The notes: generated by a model not told the origin, from the sequence alone. Counted from the stretch's first letter, positions 54,373 to 63,326 are shown. The stretch: DNA of 64,000 nt from JBEVOS01 sp044226655 (GCA_044226655.1 JBGAGO010000003.1:186001-250000); one strand, 5' to 3'. Translations and numbers: made by a program.

Positions 54373-56222
54373 CCGCGCGGCCAATCCGCAAAGTAGAGCT
54401 CGAACGGCGCCAGCATGTCGCGCTGCATCGCGCGCGGCGCCGAGAAATCGATCCACGCATCGGAGATGATCCGGCTGGTCTGCGTGCGGTGCGCGGCCAG
54501 CGCGCGACGCTTCGCCGGCAGGAAGGGCGAGACGTCGATGCGCAGCGGGCGCCAGCGCCGATCGGTCAGCGCCACATCGCCCGGCAGAAACCTGCCCCAG
54601 ATCGGATAATAGAGCGCGCGCGCGTGCGGCAGCGCATCGGCGATGGCGCGCGTGATCTCGGCGGCGGCGACATGATCGGGATGGGGATCGTGGCGCCAGG
54701 GACCGATGATCCGCTTGGCGCGCAGGCGCCGCGCCAGCGTCGTGAGCTGACGAATGGCCGCCTCGCGCGCCACAGCCGATGCGAGCAGGCGCCCGTCCTG
54801 CAGGCCCAGAAAGGTGAGCGCCGTGGCGCGTACGCCCAGCCGCTGCAACGCCATCGTCGCTTCACGCCGCCGCGCCGCGCCAAGCCGCTGCGGCGGCCAA
54901 TGGCGCGAGCCCGGATGCGAGCGCTCTCCATCGGTGAGGATCGCGACATGCACGGGGATGCGCGCGCGCGCGCAAGCCGCGATCAATCCGCCGCAGCCGA
55001 GCGTCTCGTCATCGGGATGCGGCGCGATCACCAGGAGCGGGCCGCCGCGCGTCAGCTGGCGCGGGGAGATCGGCGGCATGCGCAGCGCCCGCGCGAACAG
55101 CGCGCCCTTGGTCTGGTTTTGCAGCAGCTGGCTGCGTTCATCGCCGCGCGCGCGCAGCAGCCAATGGACGGCGCGGTTGAGGGCGCTGTTGGCGTGGCGG
55201 CGCGCGCGGGCCTGGTCGCGCTGGGTCGGCTCAGCGCGCGCTTCCACCGCCGCGAGCGCGATCAGCGCAAGCCCGATCGGAGCGGCGAAGCTGATCAGGC
55301 GATAGCAGATCAGCGCCGCCGCCATGCTGTCGGGCGAGACATGGCCGGGCGCCGCGGCCAGCATGATGGTCTCGAACACGCCGAGTCCCGCGGGCGCGCC
55401 CGTCGACATCGCGATCAGATGCGAGGCCGCGAAGGTCGAGGCGAAGGACAGAAAGTCCGACCGCAAAGCGCGCGGCAGCAGCACGTAGAGCGCAGCCGCG
55501 CTGAACATCCAATCGCACGCGCCCAGCGCCAGCCGAAACAGGAAGCCGCGCGCCGAGGGCAGGCGGAAGGCGGTGCGCGCGATGGTCAGCGTGCGTCCCT
55601 TGGTTCCGGCCAGCACCGCCAGTGTCGCCAGGCCGGCGAGGATCGCCGCGCCGATGAGGCGCAAGGTCCCTGCGCCGACAGCCGCCGCCGGCGCCAGCCG
55701 TTCGCTCTGGAGCACCAGGCCGAGCGCCGCCACGAACACCCCGCCCAGCACCGACATGATCGTCACGCTCGAGGCTACGAACAAAGCCGCCGTCGCCGGC
55801 GCGCCGACGCGGCCATAGAGCCGCACGCGCAGCGCCCCGCCTGAGAACACGCCGAAGCCCGCGCCGATCGAGAGCGCATTGGAAATCAGCGGCGCATAGT
55901 AAAGCCGCCGCGCACGCCGCCATTCGCCGACATCGGCCAGCGCGAATTGCTCCATCGCCCACATGATCGCGTAGACGCACACGACCATCGCCGCGCTCAG
56001 CGACAATTCGACATGGGTCATCGAGGCGAGCGCGGGGATGATCGCGCCGAGGCCTGCCGGCCCCAAAGTGCGCTGGACCGCCATCACGCAGGTGACAGCG
56101 AGCACCGCATAGAACGCCAGGATCGCCGCGCGCCGCAGCGGCTTGGGGATAGACGGCAAGCGCCACGCGCGCGCCATGCGCTGCGCCGGCGAGGGCTCTG
56201 CGGGGAGGGTCGTCTCTGCCAT
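54369..56222 (-). CDS. Fusion of LPG-synthase-like membrane domain and PIG-L deacetylase
   Basis: In this 617-aa protein, residues about 30-330 form a polytopic membrane domain of the UPF0104/lysylphosphatidylglycerol-synthase-TM type (flippase part of MprF), with the motif TGAPAGLGVFETIML near residue 274. After a linker, residues about 393-600 are a PIG-L/LmbE zinc deacetylase: PHPDDE at 401-406 and HPDH at 514-517 hold the metal ligands. It could deacetylate a membrane-linked GlcNAc and move it across the membrane. ATG 56222 was selected; the upstream frame overlaps the cydA promoter. The domain fusion is unusual. Confidence 0.85.
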   Translation of the reverse strand: MAETTLPAEPSPAQRMARAWRLPSIPKPLRRAAILAFYAVLAVTCVMAVQRTLGPAGLGAIIPALASMTHVELSLSAAMVVCVYAIMWAMEQFALADVGEWRRARRLYYAPLISNALSIGAGFGVFSGGALRVRLYGRVGAPATAALFVASSVTIMSVLGGVFVAALGLVLQSERLAPAAAVGAGTLRLIGAAILAGLATLAVLAGTKGRTLTIARTAFRLPSARGFLFRLALGACDWMFSAAALYVLLPRALRSDFLSFASTFAASHLIAMSTGAPAGLGVFETIMLAAAPGHVSPDSMAAALICYRLISFAAPIGLALIALAAVEARAEPTQRDQARARRHANSALNRAVHWLLRARGDERSQLLQNQTKGALFARALRMPPISPRQLTRGGPLLVIAPHPDDETLGCGGLIAACARARIPVHVAILTDGERSHPGSRHWPPQRLGAARRREATMALQRLGVRATALTFLGLQDGRLLASAVAREAAIRQLTTLARRLRAKRIIGPWRHDPHPDHVAAAEITRAIADALPHARALYYPIWGRFLPGDVALTDRRWRPLRIDVSPFLPAKRRALAAHRTQTSRIISDAWIDFSAPRAMQRDMLAPFELYFADWPRG

Positions 56223-56367
56223 GGCGCGGCCGGAGCATGGTCGAGACGCGCGCCGGAATCCAGCGCCCGCCGCGTCGATCCGCCCCGCGCGCCGCAGCCG
56301 CGCTTTTCGCGCGAAGCGGGTTATGCTTGGGTCGATTTCACCCAGCGCTTTCGCAGGGGAGTGCGCG

Positions 56368-57762
56368 ATGCCGATCGAATGGGACGCCCTCTTGCTGTCG
56401 CGGCTCCAGTTCGCGTTCACGGTGGGCTTTCACATCATCTTCCCGAGCTTCACGATCGGGCTCGCCTCCTATCTCGCTGTGCTGGAAGGGCTCTGGCTTT
56501 TCACCAAGAAGCCGCACTTCAAGAACCTCTATCTCTTTTGGGTGAAGGTGTTCGCGATCTCGTTCGGCATGGGCGTCGTGTCGGGCGTGGTGATGAGCTA
56601 TCAGTTCGGCACCAATTGGAGCGTGTTCGCTGCGCGCGTCGGCTCCGTGATCGGCCCGCTGCTGGGCTATGAGGTGCTGACGGCGTTTTTCCTTGAAGCA
56701 TCGTTCCTCGGCATCATGCTGTTCGGCTGGAAGCGCGTTGGCCCTGGCCTCCACTTCGCATCGACCTGCATCGTCGCTGTCGGCACGCTGATCTCCGCCT
56801 TCTGGATCCTCGCCGCCAATTCCTGGATGCAGACGCCGCAAGGCTTCACGATCGCCGACGACGGAACGATGACGGCGACGTCCTTCATCGAGGTGATCTT
56901 CAATCCCTCGCTGCCCTCGCGCCTCGCGCATATGGTGCTCGCGGCCTATCTCACCACAGCGATGGTCGTGGCGGGCGCCTCGGCGTTTGCGCTGCTCCGC
57001 CGCGCGCCGGGCGCGGAGAGCAAGGTCAGCCTGCGCATGGCCGTGCTGATGCTGGCGATCGTCGCGCCGGTCCAGATCATGGCGGGCCATGAGAGCGGCG
57101 TGGTCGCACACGAACATCAGCCAGCGAAGGTCGCCGCGCTTGAAGGCTGGTGGCGCACCGGGCCGCAGCCGACCGTGCTGTTCGGCTGGCCCGATGAAGC
57201 GGCGCAGACCAACCATCTCGAGATCGCCATTCCCGGCGCCGGCTCCTGGGTGAATGTGGGCGATGCGAGCGCCAGCCTGCGCGGGCTGGACGCCTTCGCC
57301 GCCGATGAGCGCCCGCCTGTCTGGCTCATCTTCTGGACCTTCCGCATCATGGTGGGGCTGGGCCTCATCATGGTCGCGCTCGGGCTCTGGGGCGCGGGCG
57401 CATGGGCGCTCGGGCGGCTGGACAAGAGCGCCTGGCTTCACCGCGCGCTGGTCGCGGCCTCGCCGGCAGGCTTCATCGCGGTGCTGGCCGGATGGATCAC
57501 GGCGGAGGTCGGGCGTCAGCCCTATGTCGTCTATGGCGTGTTGCGCACGGCTGACGCGGTCGCGCCCGTCGGGGCGGGCGCGGTGGCCCTATCGCTGCTG
57601 TTCTTCATCATCGTCTACGCCATCGTGTTCACGGTCGGCGCGCTCTACATCGTGCGGCTGATCGCGAAGGGGCCGGACACGGACGAGGCGCCGCCGCGCA
57701 GCGACGAGCCGCCCGGTTCGCCGCTCGGCGCTGCGCGTGAAGGGGAGGCGGCCCATGCTTGA
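56368..57762 (+). CDS. cydA: Cytochrome bd-type quinol oxidase subunit I (cyanide-insensitive type)
   Basis: The 464-aa membrane subunit binds hemes b558, b595 and d. H22 (FTVGFHIIFPSF) and H188 (RLAHMV) correspond to heme ligands, with E102/E110 in GYEVLTAFFLEA. The Q-loop is short, with GHESGVVAHEHQPAKVAALEG. The short loop places it in the CioA group that resists cyanide and oxidises quinol at low oxygen. ATG 56368 has AGGGGA upstream. It overlaps cydB by 8 bp. Confidence 0.94.
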   Translation: MPIEWDALLLSRLQFAFTVGFHIIFPSFTIGLASYLAVLEGLWLFTKKPHFKNLYLFWVKVFAISFGMGVVSGVVMSYQFGTNWSVFAARVGSVIGPLLGYEVLTAFFLEASFLGIMLFGWKRVGPGLHFASTCIVAVGTLISAFWILAANSWMQTPQGFTIADDGTMTATSFIEVIFNPSLPSRLAHMVLAAYLTTAMVVAGASAFALLRRAPGAESKVSLRMAVLMLAIVAPVQIMAGHESGVVAHEHQPAKVAALEGWWRTGPQPTVLFGWPDEAAQTNHLEIAIPGAGSWVNVGDASASLRGLDAFAADERPPVWLIFWTFRIMVGLGLIMVALGLWGAGAWALGRLDKSAWLHRALVAASPAGFIAVLAGWITAEVGRQPYVVYGVLRTADAVAPVGAGAVALSLLFFIIVYAIVFTVGALYIVRLIAKGPDTDEAPPRSDEPPGSPLGAAREGEAAHA

Positions 57763-58774
57763 TCTTCCGCTGATCTGGGCCGTGCTGATCGCGGTCGCGG
57801 TGTTTCTCTACGTGGCGCTGGACGGTTTCGATCTCGGCGTCGGCATCCTCTTCCCGTTCGCGAAGGACGCGAAGGAGCGCGACCAGATGCAGGCCGCCAT
57901 CGCGCCCGTCTGGGACGGCAACGAGACCTGGCTGGTGCTTGGCGGCGGCGGGCTCTTCGCCGCCTTCCCGAAGGCCTATGCCGCGCTGATGCCCGCGCTT
58001 TACGGGCCGATCATCCTGATGCTGCTCGCGCTCGTCTTCCGCGGCGTGGCGTTCGAGTTCCGTCATCACGGCCGCGAACGTGGCCGGAAATTCTGGACCA
58101 TCGCCTTCGCCGTGGGATCGACCATCGCGGCCATCGCCCAGGGGCTCGTGCTCGGCGGCTTCATCCAGGGCGTACGCTTGGAGAACGGCGCTTTCGTGGG
58201 CGGCGCACTCGATTGGCTGTCGCCGTTTTCGCTGCTGGTCGCGGGCTCGCTCGTGGCCGGCTATGCGCTGCTCGGGGCGGGCTGGCTGGTGTTCAAGAGC
58301 GAAGGCGCGCTGTTGGCGCGGGCGCGCGCCTGGGTGCGCCAGGGCGTGGTGCTCACCGCGCTCGCCATGGGCGCGGTCAGCCTGGCGACGCTCAACGTCG
58401 ATCCCCGCGTCACGGCGCGCTGGGGCGTGACCATGACGCATATCGATTGGCCGGTGTTCGCCCGGCTTGCGCCGCTGCCGCTTCTGGCCGGCGCGGTGGC
58501 GTTTCTGCTGTGGCGCGGCGCGAGCCGGTGGCGCCTGGCGCCTTACCTCTACGCGGTGGCGCTGTTCGCGATCGGCTATCTCGGCCTCGCGATCAGCCTC
58601 TGGCCTTATATCGTGCCGTTCGCGATGACGCCGGCGATGGCGGCCGCCGCCGATAACGCGCTGGCGCTGATGCTGTGGGGCGCAGCGCCGATGCTGCCAA
58701 TAATCCTCGCCTACACGGGTTATGTGTATTGGCTGTTCCGCGCCAAGGTGCCCGCAGATGAAGCTTACCATTGA
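57755..58774 (+). CDS. cydB: Cytochrome bd-type quinol oxidase subunit II
   Basis: The 339-aa polytopic subunit partners with CydA and has the signature VALDGFDLGVGILFPF near the start and PVWDGNETWLVLGGGGLFAAFP. About nine helices are visible. It begins within the last codons of cydA (ATGCTTGA) and overlaps the small DUF2474 gene by 17 bp, so three subunits are made from one message. Confidence 0.95.
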   Translation: MLDLPLIWAVLIAVAVFLYVALDGFDLGVGILFPFAKDAKERDQMQAAIAPVWDGNETWLVLGGGGLFAAFPKAYAALMPALYGPIILMLLALVFRGVAFEFRHHGRERGRKFWTIAFAVGSTIAAIAQGLVLGGFIQGVRLENGAFVGGALDWLSPFSLLVAGSLVAGYALLGAGWLVFKSEGALLARARAWVRQGVVLTALAMGAVSLATLNVDPRVTARWGVTMTHIDWPVFARLAPLPLLAGAVAFLLWRGASRWRLAPYLYAVALFAIGYLGLAISLWPYIVPFAMTPAMAAAADNALALMLWGAAPMLPIILAYTGYVYWLFRAKVPADEAYH

Positions 58775-58907
58775 AGGTCCGCCCGAGGCCGATGCGCCGC
58801 CGCAGCCCTTGGGGCGCCGGCTCATCTGGTTCGTGCTGCTCTGGTGCGGCGGGCTGGGCGTGACGGCGCTTGCGGCCTACGCGCTGCGCGCGTTGATCGT
58901 GCGATGA
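58758..58907 (+). CDS. DUF2474 small membrane peptide of the bd oxidase
   Basis: The 49-aa peptide has a single membrane helix (LIWFVLLWCGGLGVTALAAYALRAL) preceded by a Pro-rich cytosolic head. DUF2474 peptides follow cydAB of the cyanide-insensitive type and are thought to play the CydX role of stabilising the oxidase. ATG 58758 lies inside the cydB end, and its stop overlaps tag by 4 bp. Confidence 0.85.
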   Translation: MKLTIEGPPEADAPPQPLGRRLIWFVLLWCGGLGVTALAAYALRALIVR

Positions 58908-59485
58908 GCGCCGCCAAGAAGAAGGCTGCGCGCCCGCGCTGTTCCTGGCCCGGCGAGGACCCGCTCTACATCGCCTATCACGACGAGGAATGGGGCAAGC
59001 CGCTGCGCGATGACCGGGCGCTGTTCGAGCTCTTGCTGCTCGAAGGCTTTCAGGCCGGGCTCTCCTGGATCACAATCCTGCGCAAGCGCGAGAATTTCCG
59101 CCGCGCTTTCGATGGCTTCGATCCCGCTAAGATCGCGCGCTACACGCCGGCCAAGATCGAGAAGCTGATGGCGGATGAAGGCATCGTCCGAAATCGCGCC
59201 AAGATCGAAGGCGCCGTCTCCTCCGCCCGCGCCTATCTCGAGATCATGAAAGAGGGCGGCTTCGCGAAGCTGCTCTGGGCCTATGTCGATGACAAACCGA
59301 TCGTGCGCCGCGGCGCGAGCCCAGTTCCCGCCGAAACCGAGCTTTCCAAGCGCATCTCGAAGGAGTTAAAGAAGCGCGGCTTCAAATTCGTCGGCCCCAC
59401 GATCGTCTACGCCTTCATGCAGGCCGCCGGCCTGGTGAACGACCACGCGCCGACCTGCTTCAAGCATCCGGATTATCGGCGCTGA
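58904..59485 (+). CDS. tag: DNA-3-methyladenine glycosylase I
   Basis: The 193-aa base-excision repair enzyme removes 3-methyladenine from alkylated DNA. Family patterns are RCSWPGEDPLYIAYHDEEWGKPL (Cys and His of the zinc site), LLEGFQAGLSWITILRKRENFRRAF, and the C-terminal zinc ligands in NDHAPTCFKH. It overlaps the DUF2474 gene by ATGA, so its expression may follow the oxidase. A short basic N-terminal extension precedes the domain. Confidence 0.95.
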   Translation: MSAAKKKAARPRCSWPGEDPLYIAYHDEEWGKPLRDDRALFELLLLEGFQAGLSWITILRKRENFRRAFDGFDPAKIARYTPAKIEKLMADEGIVRNRAKIEGAVSSARAYLEIMKEGGFAKLLWAYVDDKPIVRRGASPVPAETELSKRISKELKKRGFKFVGPTIVYAFMQAAGLVNDHAPTCFKHPDYRR

Positions 59486-59510
59486 GCGTCGCGCGACGCT
59501 TCATCGTGTA

Positions 59511-59655
59511 GCGCCCTGCTCCCCCTCGATGGGGGAGCTGTCGACGCGCAGCGACGACTGAGGGGGTGGCGGCGCTGTGTTCTGAGATGTCGCGCTTCCA
59601 CCCCACCCGACGCCGCTTCGCGGCGCCACCCTCCCCATCAAGGGGAGGGAGGGCG
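59511..59655. repeat. Family B repeat between tag and the P450 gene
   Basis: The hairpin TGCTCCCCCTCGATGGGGGA on the left and CACCCTCCCCATCAAGGGGA on the right frame CTGAGGGGGTGG and CCACCCCACCCG. It is the reverse-oriented copy of the element at 26213-26352. It fills the convergent gap between tag and the P450 gene. Confidence 0.9.
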
Positions 59656-59671
59656 CTTACGCTATCAACGC

Positions 59672-61003
59672 TCAATTCCGCGCGGGGATCACCACGGGCA
59701 GGGTTTCATAGCCATGCACGAACGCGGAATAATTGCGCGTCGGCTCGCCTACGACCTTGATCTCCGGGAAGCGCTTCAGGATTTCTTCCCAGATGATCGT
59801 CAGCTGCATTTCCGCGACGCGGTTGCCGACGCAGCGATGGATGCCGAAGCCGAAGGAGAGGTGCTCGCGCGGGCGCTCACGGTCGATGATGTAATCGTTC
59901 GGCCGGTCGAGCTTGCTGTCGTCGCGATTGCCGGACAGGTACCACATGACGACGCGGTCGCCTTCCTTGATGGTCTTGCCCTTCAGCTCGAAATCGCGCT
60001 TCGCCACGCGCGTCATGTGCGCGAGCGGCGTTTGCCAGCGGATCGTCTCGGACACCATGGATGGGATGAGGCCCGGATTGGCGCGCAGCTTGTCGTATTG
60101 ATCGGGGTTTTGGTTGAGCGCGTAGACCGAACCCGAAATCGTGTTGCGCGTCGTGTCATTGCCGCCGACGATCAGCAGCACGACGTTTCCTTGGAAAATC
60201 GTCGGCTCCATGCTCGCCGTTTCGGGATTATGCGCGAGCATCGAGATGAGATCGATGCTCGGCGGCGCAGCCTGGCGTTCGGCCCAGAGCTTCTGGAACG
60301 TCGCGAAGCACTCATACATGTTCGTGATCTTCTGCTCCCAGCTGGTCACGGGGCCGTGGCCGGGCATGTTGGTGATCACGTCGGACCAATAGGTGAGCTT
60401 GCGGCGGTCCTCGAACGGGAAATCGAAGAGCGTCGCCAGCGTCATCGCGGTCAGCTCTTTCGAAACCAGATCGACCCAATCGAATTCCTTGCCGATGGGC
60501 AGGGCGTCGAGGATGAGGCCGGCGCGCTCGCGCACGATCGGCGCCATCTTGGAGATATTGCCGGGCGCCACGGTCGGCGTGACGGCTTTGCGATGCTTGC
60601 TGTGCTCGGGCTCATCCATGGTGATGAAGCCGGCGCCCTGGCGGCGCTGGCGTTCGCCCGCGCCTTCGCCGAGCTTTTCCTCCATCAGCTTGCGCTGGGT
60701 TTCCATGAGTTTGAGGTTCGGCAAGGTGATGCCCTGCGCGGAGGAGAACACGTCATGATTGGTGTCGACCGCCAGGATGTCCTCCCAGCGCGTGATCGAC
60801 CAATAGCGGCCGAACTCGCTGTCCTCGGTCAGGTGCACGGGGTCTTCGGCGCGCAGGCGCTCGAAATAGGGCCAGATCGTATCGTCTTGAAACCGCTCGG
60901 GCAGGCCCGGATTGAACTCGGCCAGCGGCGTCGCGTAGGCGCGGGCGCGGGCTTCCGACAGGGCATCGGGCGTGGCGTTCGTTGCGGCCGAACCGGTATC
61001 CAT
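59672..61003 (-). CDS. Cytochrome P450, CYP153-like alkane terminal hydroxylase
   Basis: The 443-aa soluble bacterial P450 has the I-helix oxygen motif VGGNDTTRNTISGSVYAL near residue 280, the K-helix ExxR in VSETIRWQTPLAHM, and the heme Cys in HLSFGFGIHRCVGNRVAEMQ near residue 390. The strings WPYFERLRAEDPVH, VVMWYLSGNRD and LTIIWEEILKRFPEI strongly recall the CYP153 family, which oxidises n-alkanes at the terminal carbon using a ferredoxin. A ferredoxin gene lies in the same cluster. Start ATG 61003 has GAGGAG upstream. Confidence 0.92.
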   Translation of the reverse strand: MDTGSAATNATPDALSEARARAYATPLAEFNPGLPERFQDDTIWPYFERLRAEDPVHLTEDSEFGRYWSITRWEDILAVDTNHDVFSSAQGITLPNLKLMETQRKLMEEKLGEGAGERQRRQGAGFITMDEPEHSKHRKAVTPTVAPGNISKMAPIVRERAGLILDALPIGKEFDWVDLVSKELTAMTLATLFDFPFEDRRKLTYWSDVITNMPGHGPVTSWEQKITNMYECFATFQKLWAERQAAPPSIDLISMLAHNPETASMEPTIFQGNVVLLIVGGNDTTRNTISGSVYALNQNPDQYDKLRANPGLIPSMVSETIRWQTPLAHMTRVAKRDFELKGKTIKEGDRVVMWYLSGNRDDSKLDRPNDYIIDRERPREHLSFGFGIHRCVGNRVAEMQLTIIWEEILKRFPEIKVVGEPTRNYSAFVHGYETLPVVIPARN

Positions 61004-61063
61004 GGGCGCTCCTCGGGATAGCTTGGCGGGGCTCTGGCCCCATCTCAGGGACACGAAGCCAAA

Positions 61064-61078
61064 TCGAACGGCGTTCGA
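61064..61078. promoter_or_regulatory. TetR operator candidate 1
   Basis: TCGAACG-G-CGTTCGA is a perfect 15-bp palindrome, midway between the P450 and tetR starts. It shares the pattern TCGAAC-N3-GTTCSA with the site at 63312-63326, so it is a likely operator for the adjacent TetR protein. Confidence 0.6.
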
Positions 61079-61110
61079 CAAGCCGGGAAGCATGATAGAG
61101 TGCGTCTGTG

Positions 61111-61713
61111 ATGTCCCCAGCGGCGAAACTTCCCTCGACCGAGATCGGCGGCTTGAAGGCCAAGGCCCTTCATTCGGCCGCGCGGCTCCTGGCTGAGCGC
61201 GGGGCGGAGGATCTGAGCCTGCGCGCCATCGCCGAGGATGCCGGCATCGGGCTCGCCTCGATTTACCATTATTTCGCCAGCAAGGAGGATTTGCTACTGA
61301 GCCTGGCGATCGCCGGTTTCGACGAGTTGCGCCGCGACATTCTCAAGCAGCAATCCGATCCCCAGGTCCCCACGCCGATGCAGGGCGGCGCGCGGGCCTA
61401 TTTCGCGTTCGCGCAATCCAAGCCGGCGCTGTTTTCGCTGATGTTCAGCGAGCGTCTGCTGGCGCGCCACGAAGCCCTGCGCGCGGCGGAGCATCAGGCG
61501 TTTCTCGCGTATGAAACCGCGGTGAAGGCCGATAAACGCTTTCCGCCCGAGCAGAAGCAGAACGTCGCGCTGACGCTCTGGGCGCTGGGGCGCGGCATCG
61601 CTGCGATCGTGTCGTCTTCGCCCGGCGACGCGCCCTGGGAGAAGGAATTCGAGCGCCTGCTGGCGGGCGCGGCCTTCCTGCTCAACCGGCCCGATCTCAA
61701 GGCGCCGGACTGA
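61111..61713 (+). CDS. TetR-family transcriptional regulator
   Basis: The 200-aa regulator has an N-terminal helix-turn-helix (ALHSAARLLAERGAEDLSLRAIAEDAGIGLASIYHYFASKEDLL), a TetR signature, followed by an all-helical ligand domain that includes a TetR_C WHG-like segment (ALFSLMFSERLLARH). It is divergent from the P450 gene and convergent with the AlmA-like gene, a typical position for a local repressor responding to an acyl or alkane metabolite. The start is ATG 61111; a GTG one codon before is possible. Confidence 0.9.
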   Translation: MSPAAKLPSTEIGGLKAKALHSAARLLAERGAEDLSLRAIAEDAGIGLASIYHYFASKEDLLLSLAIAGFDELRRDILKQQSDPQVPTPMQGGARAYFAFAQSKPALFSLMFSERLLARHEALRAAEHQAFLAYETAVKADKRFPPEQKQNVALTLWALGRGIAAIVSSSPGDAPWEKEFERLLAGAAFLLNRPDLKAPD

Positions 61714-61716
61714 CGA

Positions 61717-63189
61717 TCACTCGTAGACGAAGGCCGGATCGTTGAGATCGATGCCGGGGAATTCGTCCTTCTCGGAATGATAATCCTGCGTGTGGCGCCA
61801 ATCGCGCTTGGCGCCGGCCTTCGGCATCAGATGCATGTCGCGCATCAGATAGCCGGGATTGAAATTGTCGGCGTCGATCCAGGGACCGACCGCCATATCG
61901 CCGTCTTCGCCGCGCAATTCCGGCCGCACCGAGCCGACGCCTTTGGCGTCCATGTGCTTCAGCAGGCGCGGCACGAAATCGCCGATCAGATCGACGCGCA
62001 ATGTCCAGCTGGCGCGGAAATAGCCGAACACCCAGATGAGGTTCGGCACGCCCGTGAACATCATGCCGCGATAGGTGATGGTCTCGGCCAGATCGAGCGG
62101 CTTGTTGTCGATCGAGAACGCGATGTCGCCCAGGATGGCGAGGTTGAAGCCGGTGGCGGTGACGATGATGTCGGCCTCCAGCTCCTCGCCGGATTTCAGG
62201 CGGATGCCCTTCGGCGTGAAGCGCTCGATCTCATCTGTCGCGACAGAGGCTTTGCCGGATTTGATGGCCTTGAAGAGATCGCCGTCCGGCACGAAGGCCA
62301 GGCGCTGCTGCCACGGCTTGTAGCGCGGCGTGAAATGCTTGGCGACGTCGAAATCCTCGCCCAATTGCGCGCGCACGCCGTTGATCAGCTCGTCGCGCAC
62401 GGCATCGGAATTGGCCAGGATGTGCTTGGTCATCTGCGCGCCGTCGAACAGCATTTTGCGCCGTACGATTTCGTGCACCCACGCCTCGTCGATATCGAGT
62501 TCGCGCAAGGTCTCGGCGAGGTCGTTGCGATTGCGCCCCGGGAAGAAATAAGTCGGCGAGCGCTGCAGCATCGTCACATGGCCCGCTTCGGGCGCCAGCG
62601 CCGGGATCAGCGTCGCCGCCGTCGCGCCCGAGCCGATGACGATGATGCGCTTGCCGGCATAGTCCAGATCTTTCGGCCAAGTTTGCGGATGGACGATCTG
62701 GCCTTCGAAGCTCTCCATGCCCGCCCATTCCGGCGTGTAGCCTTCACTGTGGCGATAATAGCCCTGGCACATCCAGAGGAATTTGACGCTGAACCGGCTC
62801 GTCGCGCCGCTCGTCACGTCTGTCGCCTCCACCGTCCAGCGCTGATCCTGGCTCGACCAGCGCGCGGCGAGCACTTTGGTGTTGTAGCGGATATGCTGAT
62901 CGATGCCGTTTTCGTCGATCACCTCTTCCATATAGGCGAGGATTTCCGGGCCCGTGGCGATGGGCACGCCGCGCCACGGCTTAAAGCGATAGCCGAACGT
63001 GTGCAGATCGCTGTCGGAGCGCACGCCGGGATATTGGTGCGTGCGCCATGTGCCGCCGAACGTCGCTTGGGTTTCGAGGATGACGAAGGAGCGCTCGGGC
63101 GCCTGCGTCAGCAGGTGATAGGCCGAGCCCACGCCTGCGATGCCCGCGCCCACGATCAGAATGTCGAACTCTTCGGTTTGCTCGCTCAT
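61717..63189 (-). CDS. AlmA-like flavin-containing monooxygenase
   Basis: The 490-aa class B flavoprotein monooxygenase has the FAD motif ILIVGAGIAGVGSAYHL at the N-terminus and a second dinucleotide motif VIGSGATAATLIPAL. Its fingerprint FEGQIVHPQTWP fits FxGxxxHxxxWP of Baeyer-Villiger/FMO enzymes. RSDSDLHTFGYRFKPW and GYYRHSEGYTPEW closely recall AlmA, linked to oxidation of long-chain alkanes. The neighbouring CYP153-like P450 and ferredoxin support an alkane role, although ketone Baeyer-Villiger activity is possible. It ends 3 bases after the tetR stop. Confidence 0.88.
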   Translation of the reverse strand: MSEQTEEFDILIVGAGIAGVGSAYHLLTQAPERSFVILETQATFGGTWRTHQYPGVRSDSDLHTFGYRFKPWRGVPIATGPEILAYMEEVIDENGIDQHIRYNTKVLAARWSSQDQRWTVEATDVTSGATSRFSVKFLWMCQGYYRHSEGYTPEWAGMESFEGQIVHPQTWPKDLDYAGKRIIVIGSGATAATLIPALAPEAGHVTMLQRSPTYFFPGRNRNDLAETLRELDIDEAWVHEIVRRKMLFDGAQMTKHILANSDAVRDELINGVRAQLGEDFDVAKHFTPRYKPWQQRLAFVPDGDLFKAIKSGKASVATDEIERFTPKGIRLKSGEELEADIIVTATGFNLAILGDIAFSIDNKPLDLAETITYRGMMFTGVPNLIWVFGYFRASWTLRVDLIGDFVPRLLKHMDAKGVGSVRPELRGEDGDMAVGPWIDADNFNPGYLMRDMHLMPKAGAKRDWRHTQDYHSEKDEFPGIDLNDPAFVYE

Positions 63190-63311
63190 GTCAGCTCTTT
63201 CGTCCCTATCCTCCTAAGTAATGTAGTTTTGAATACGGATGCAATCGCTTCGCGCCCTAGGCTTCCGCGCGCGTCATGCGCTGCGCGGCGCGCGACCAAT
63301 GGTCCGCCTTT

Positions 63312-63326
63312 TCGAACATTGTTCCA
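63312..63326. promoter_or_regulatory. TetR operator candidate 2
   Basis: TCGAAC-ATT-GTTCCA matches the palindrome at 61064-61078 in both half sites except one base. It lies 30 bases upstream of the ferredoxin start, in the gap it shares with the divergent AlmA-like gene. Confidence 0.5.
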
